Positions 6,483 to 8,533 of a stretch of DNA of 8,533 nucleotides are shown here, one piece after another. This stretch comes from Gammaproteobacteria bacterium. GTDB lineage: Bacteria > Pseudomonadota > Gammaproteobacteria > Pseudomonadales > Halieaceae. The stretch spans positions 1-8,533 of the forward strand of contig JAOUDU010000085.1 of the NCBI GenBank assembly GCA_029859085.1, in the 5' to 3' direction. The notes below the pieces were generated by a model that had not been told where the DNA came from, ran no database searches, and was given only the letters and a program-made list of their open reading frames with translations. The position numbers and the translations under genes are program-made. Position 1 is the first letter of the stretch, and each line of letters starts with the position of its first letter.

Positions 6483-6856
6483 GTGCGTCCCGACTCGTCG
6501 ATCGCAACGTAAACAAACTCTCCCTCGGTCACCTTGAGCGGATCGCCGTCGTGGGGTGAGTTGATCCACACCTCTACCATGATCCTGATAGAGCTGCGCC
6601 CGATCTCCAGCACGTCGCAGTAGCAGGACACCACGGCCCCGACATGCACCGGCGTCAGGAAGGCCATGCCGTCGACCGCCACCGTGGCCACCCTGCCCCG
6701 GGCCACTTCCATCGCGGAGATCATGCCGGCGATATCCATCTGCGACAGCAGCCAGCCACCGAAGATATCGCCGCTGGCATTGGTGTCCTTGGGCATCGCC
6801 ACTGTCTGCAGGGCGAGATCACCCTGGGGAATTGGTGCGTCGTCGATGTCATTCAT
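6464..6856 (-). CDS. yciA: YciA-type hotdog-fold acyl-CoA thioesterase
   Basis: This 130-residue single-hotdog enzyme is predicted to hydrolyse acyl-CoA thioesters to free acid and CoA in the cytoplasm. It aligns over nearly its full length with YciA of E. coli and Haemophilus: PQGDLALQTVAMPKDTNASG (10-29), then GDIFGGWLLSQMDIAG (29-44), GRVATVAVDGMAFLTPVHVG (54-73) and the VEVWI strand. The family's catalytic pair appears as Asn26 (in DTNASG) and Asp41 (in QMDIAG). A TTG at 6898 would add 14 residues of poor, Pro-rich sequence, so the ATG at 6856 is chosen; it matches where homologues begin. It starts 43 bases after the dctM stop on the same strand and is probably co-transcribed with the TRAP permease genes. 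YciA enzymes are usually broad-range, so a functional link to the transported acid is only a guess. Confidence 0.92.
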   Translation of the reverse strand: MNDIDDAPIPQGDLALQTVAMPKDTNASGDIFGGWLLSQMDIAGMISAMEVARGRVATVAVDGMAFLTPVHVGAVVSCYCDVLEIGRSSIRIMVEVWINSPHDGDPLKVTEGEFVYVAIDESGRTRAIRT

Positions 6857-6899
6857 GGCTTGGGGTCCAGGTGCTTGTAGTCGGGGGTCGCCGCACAAT

Positions 6900-8260
6900 C
6901 TACTGCCTGAGCAGTGCCGGCAGCCAGGTGGCCATGGCGGGCCAGAACCACAGGGCTGCCATGGCCAGGATCTGGATCAGTATAAAGGGAACAACTCCCC
7001 GGTAGATAGCACCGGTTGTAACCTCGGGCGGCGCGACCCCGCGCAGGTAGAACAGCGCGAAACCAAACGGCGGCGTGAGGAAGGAGGTTTGCAGGTTCAT
7101 CGCGATCATGATCCCCAGCCACAGCGGGTCCACGCCCATGGTCAGCAGGATCGGACCCACGATCGGCACCACCACGAAGGTAATCTCGATAAAATCCAGG
7201 ATGAATCCCAGCAGGAAGATCACCAGCATCACCACCAGGATGGCGGCGGTAACACCGCCGGGCAGGGTGTTGAAGAAGTGATGGATCAGCTCCTCGCCGC
7301 CGAAGCCGCGGAACACCAGCGAAAATACCGCGGCGCCAATCAGGATCAGGAATACCATGGACGTTATCTCCATCGTGCTGATGGCGACCTCCCGCATCCG
7401 CTCGATGCTCATCTGGCGCTTCCCGAGAGCCAGCAACAGCGCGCCGGTTGCGCCGATACCCGCGGCCTCGGTGGGGGTGGCGGCGCCGGACAGGATTGAG
7501 CCCAGCACCACCATGATCAGCGCCAGCGGTGGCAACAGTCCCCGCATGATCTCGGCGAACGTGGCGTGATCGACCTTTGCCGCGGGGGCCGCATCCGGCT
7601 TCAACCGGGCGTAGGCCAGCAGGTAGACGATATACATGGCCACCAGCAACAGGCCGGGGATCAGCGCCCCGACGAAGAGGTCTCCCACCGAGATGGTCTT
7701 CGGGGTGAATACGTTCATGTTGAGCTGGGCCCGCTGGTAGGCGTTGGAGAGAATATCGCCCAGCAGAACCAGCGCGATGGATGGCGGGATGATCTGGCCC
7801 AGCGTTCCCGTCGCGCAGATGGCGCCGGCGGCCAGGGATGGGCGGTAGCCCGCGTTCAGCATGCTGGGCAGGGACAGCAGGCCCATCGTAACGACGGTGG
7901 CGCCGACGATCCCGGTGCTGGCGGCGAGCAGCATGCCGACCACCACGACGGAAATACCCAGGCCGCCACGCATGGTGCCGAACAGCTTGGCCATGCTGCC
8001 GAGCAGTTCCTCCGCCACCCGGGATTTTTCCAGGATAACGCCCATCAGGATAAAAAGCGGAACGGCAATAAGCGTATCGTTGCTGATGGTGCCGAATATT
8101 CGCCCGGGCAGGGCGGCGAGAAAGCCGGCATCGAAATGTCCCGCTATTATTCCCGCGGCGGCAAAACCAGCGCGGTCCCGGCCAGGGTCAACGCGACCGG
8201 GTAGCCCAGCATCAGCATCAGGCAGACCGCGAGGAACATGTACAGGGCGATATAATCCAT
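6900..8260 (-). CDS. TRAP transporter large permease subunit (DctM type), apparent frameshift near the N-terminus
   Basis: This is the 12-helix-class membrane subunit that carries out sodium-driven solute uptake with DctQ. The gene is in two frames. From the ATG at 8260, codons 1-32 read as MDYIALYMFL... to ...GTALV, then the frame ends at a TAA (8147-8149). The neighbouring frame continues the family sequence without a gap: FAAAGIIAGHFDAGF, then NDTLIAVPLFILMGVILEKS and onward to the stop at 6900. Restoring one base in the A4 run at 8163-8166 gives a continuous 453-residue protein, the usual length for this family. Typical blocks follow, including MLLAASTGIVGATVV, GTLGQIIPPS, GAATPTEAAGIGA and NLQTSFLTPPFGFALFYL. 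The start overlaps the dctQ stop (TGATG). If the shift is real, only an internal start at 8045 (381 residues, lacking the first helix region) would remain, and the transporter is probably dead; if it is a sequencing error the gene is intact. Confidence 0.88.
8163..8166 (-). other. Frameshift site in dctM (missing base in an A4/T4 run)
   Basis: The coding strand reads GCG CTG GTT TTG CCG here, leaving the DctM frame after 32 codons. One more T (GTT TTT GCC) restores Ala-Leu-Val-Phe-Ala-Ala-Ala-Gly and joins both halves exactly. The run is only four bases long. The position and the repair are read directly from the sequence; whether it is biological or technical is open. Confidence 0.8.
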
Positions 8261-8533
8261 CAACCGTCCCGCTCTTCTGCCAGCACCAGGGCGCTGCGCA
8301 GGGTTTCCGCCAGGCCCTGCAGGAACAGGTTGAAAGCCATCAGCGGAATAATGCTCTTCAACAGGAACACGGCCGGGATGCCCCCGGGCTCAGGCGACAC
8401 TTCCCGCACGATCCAGGACTCGCTGACATAGTTCCAGCTGGAAAAACCGATGAACGCACACAGTGGCATCAGGAACACGATCCCTCCCAGGCTGTTCACC
8501 CAGGCCTGCGTGCGGTGGCTGAAGTTGCGATAG
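8260..8533 (-). CDS. TRAP transporter small permease subunit (DctQ type), C-terminal part, 5' end outside window
   Basis: This is the small membrane subunit that pairs with DctM in TRAP transporters. The frame is open to the window edge and gives 90 residues, roughly the C-terminal half of a normal DctQ (about 160-200). Two membrane helices are visible, at about visible residues 14-33 (LGGIVFLMPLCAFIGFSSWN) and 56-75 (FLLKSIIPLMAFNLFLQGLA). They are separated by SWIVREVSPEPGGIPA, the family's typical loop with the SP-x-x-GG-x-P pattern. A GTG at 8499 is not the start, because homology to DctQ continues upstream of it. The TGA at 8260-8262 overlaps the dctM ATG as TGATG, so the two subunits are translationally coupled. 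Its co-occurrence with dctM supports one transporter with the binding protein at 5265-6431. Confidence 0.88.
   Translation of the reverse strand, partial: YRNFSHRTQAWVNSLGGIVFLMPLCAFIGFSSWNYVSESWIVREVSPEPGGIPAVFLLKSIIPLMAFNLFLQGLAETLRSALVLAEERDG

Noticed and set aside
6857..6898. TTG start at 6898 for the thioesterase
   Set aside because: The added 14 residues do not resemble YciA N-termini, and an ATG at 6856 fits the family.
6666..7499. Plus-strand reading frame of 277 codons across the thioesterase and dctM genes
   Set aside because: It crosses two well-identified minus-strand genes and encodes His/Gln/Gly-rich sequence typical of antisense to membrane-protein codons.
8147..8170. Programmed -1 ribosomal frameshift in dctM
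   Set aside because: Slipping back one base would give the right protein, but GGTTTTG is not a good slippery heptamer and I see no reason for regulated frameshifting in this family; base loss or sequencing error is simpler.
8497..8499. GTG as the start of dctQ
   Set aside because: DctQ-like residues continue upstream to the window edge, so the protein is cut by the window and does not start here.

Overview
This GC-rich window (roughly 60% by eye) looks like ordinary chromosome from a gammaproteobacterium. GlmS, UvrD and YciA-type proteins all resemble gammaproteobacterial versions closely. The mix of a SirB2-family protein, a SPOR protein and a keto-acid-type TRAP transporter would suit a marine lineage such as Cellvibrionales/Halieaceae, but that placement is inference and not shown by the sequence. 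I see no CRISPR array, tRNA, rRNA, insertion sequence or phage gene, and no gap between genes longer than about 135 bases.

Layout. (1) Positions 1-1246, plus strand: the 3' part of glmS (amino-sugar and cell-wall precursor synthesis), overlapped by one base by a four-helix SirB2-family membrane protein. Two GC-rich hairpins follow at 1214-1256 and 1287-1314. (2) Positions 1324-2948, minus strand: a small exported coiled-coil protein of unknown function, and upstream of it a 390-residue inner-membrane SPOR-domain protein with an extremely acidic cytoplasmic region. (3) Positions 2949-3083: a divergent promoter region with a perfect 8-16-8 inverted repeat. (4) Positions 3084-6431, plus strand: complete uvrD (DNA helicase II), then a TRAP-transporter substrate-binding protein (DctP type) 30 bases downstream. 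(5) Positions 6464-8533, minus strand: a YciA-type acyl-CoA thioesterase, the TRAP large permease (DctM) and the 3' part of the small permease (DctQ), in the transcription order dctQ-dctM-thioesterase.

How the genes fit together. The binding protein on the plus strand and the two permease subunits on the minus strand very likely form one tripartite ATP-independent periplasmic transporter for a small organic acid, although they converge instead of sharing an operon. The thioesterase lies between them and is probably co-transcribed with the permeases. The rest is cell-envelope (GlmS, SPOR) and DNA-repair (UvrD) housekeeping.

The most notable anomaly is in dctM. The N-terminal 32 codons are in one frame and the remainder in another. 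Restoring one base in an A4 run at 8163-8166 (T4 on the coding strand) gives a continuous 453-residue DctM with a start that overlaps the dctQ stop. This is either a real inactivating frameshift or a homopolymer sequencing or assembly error. I found no convincing undescribed system here; the findings are specific local oddities.
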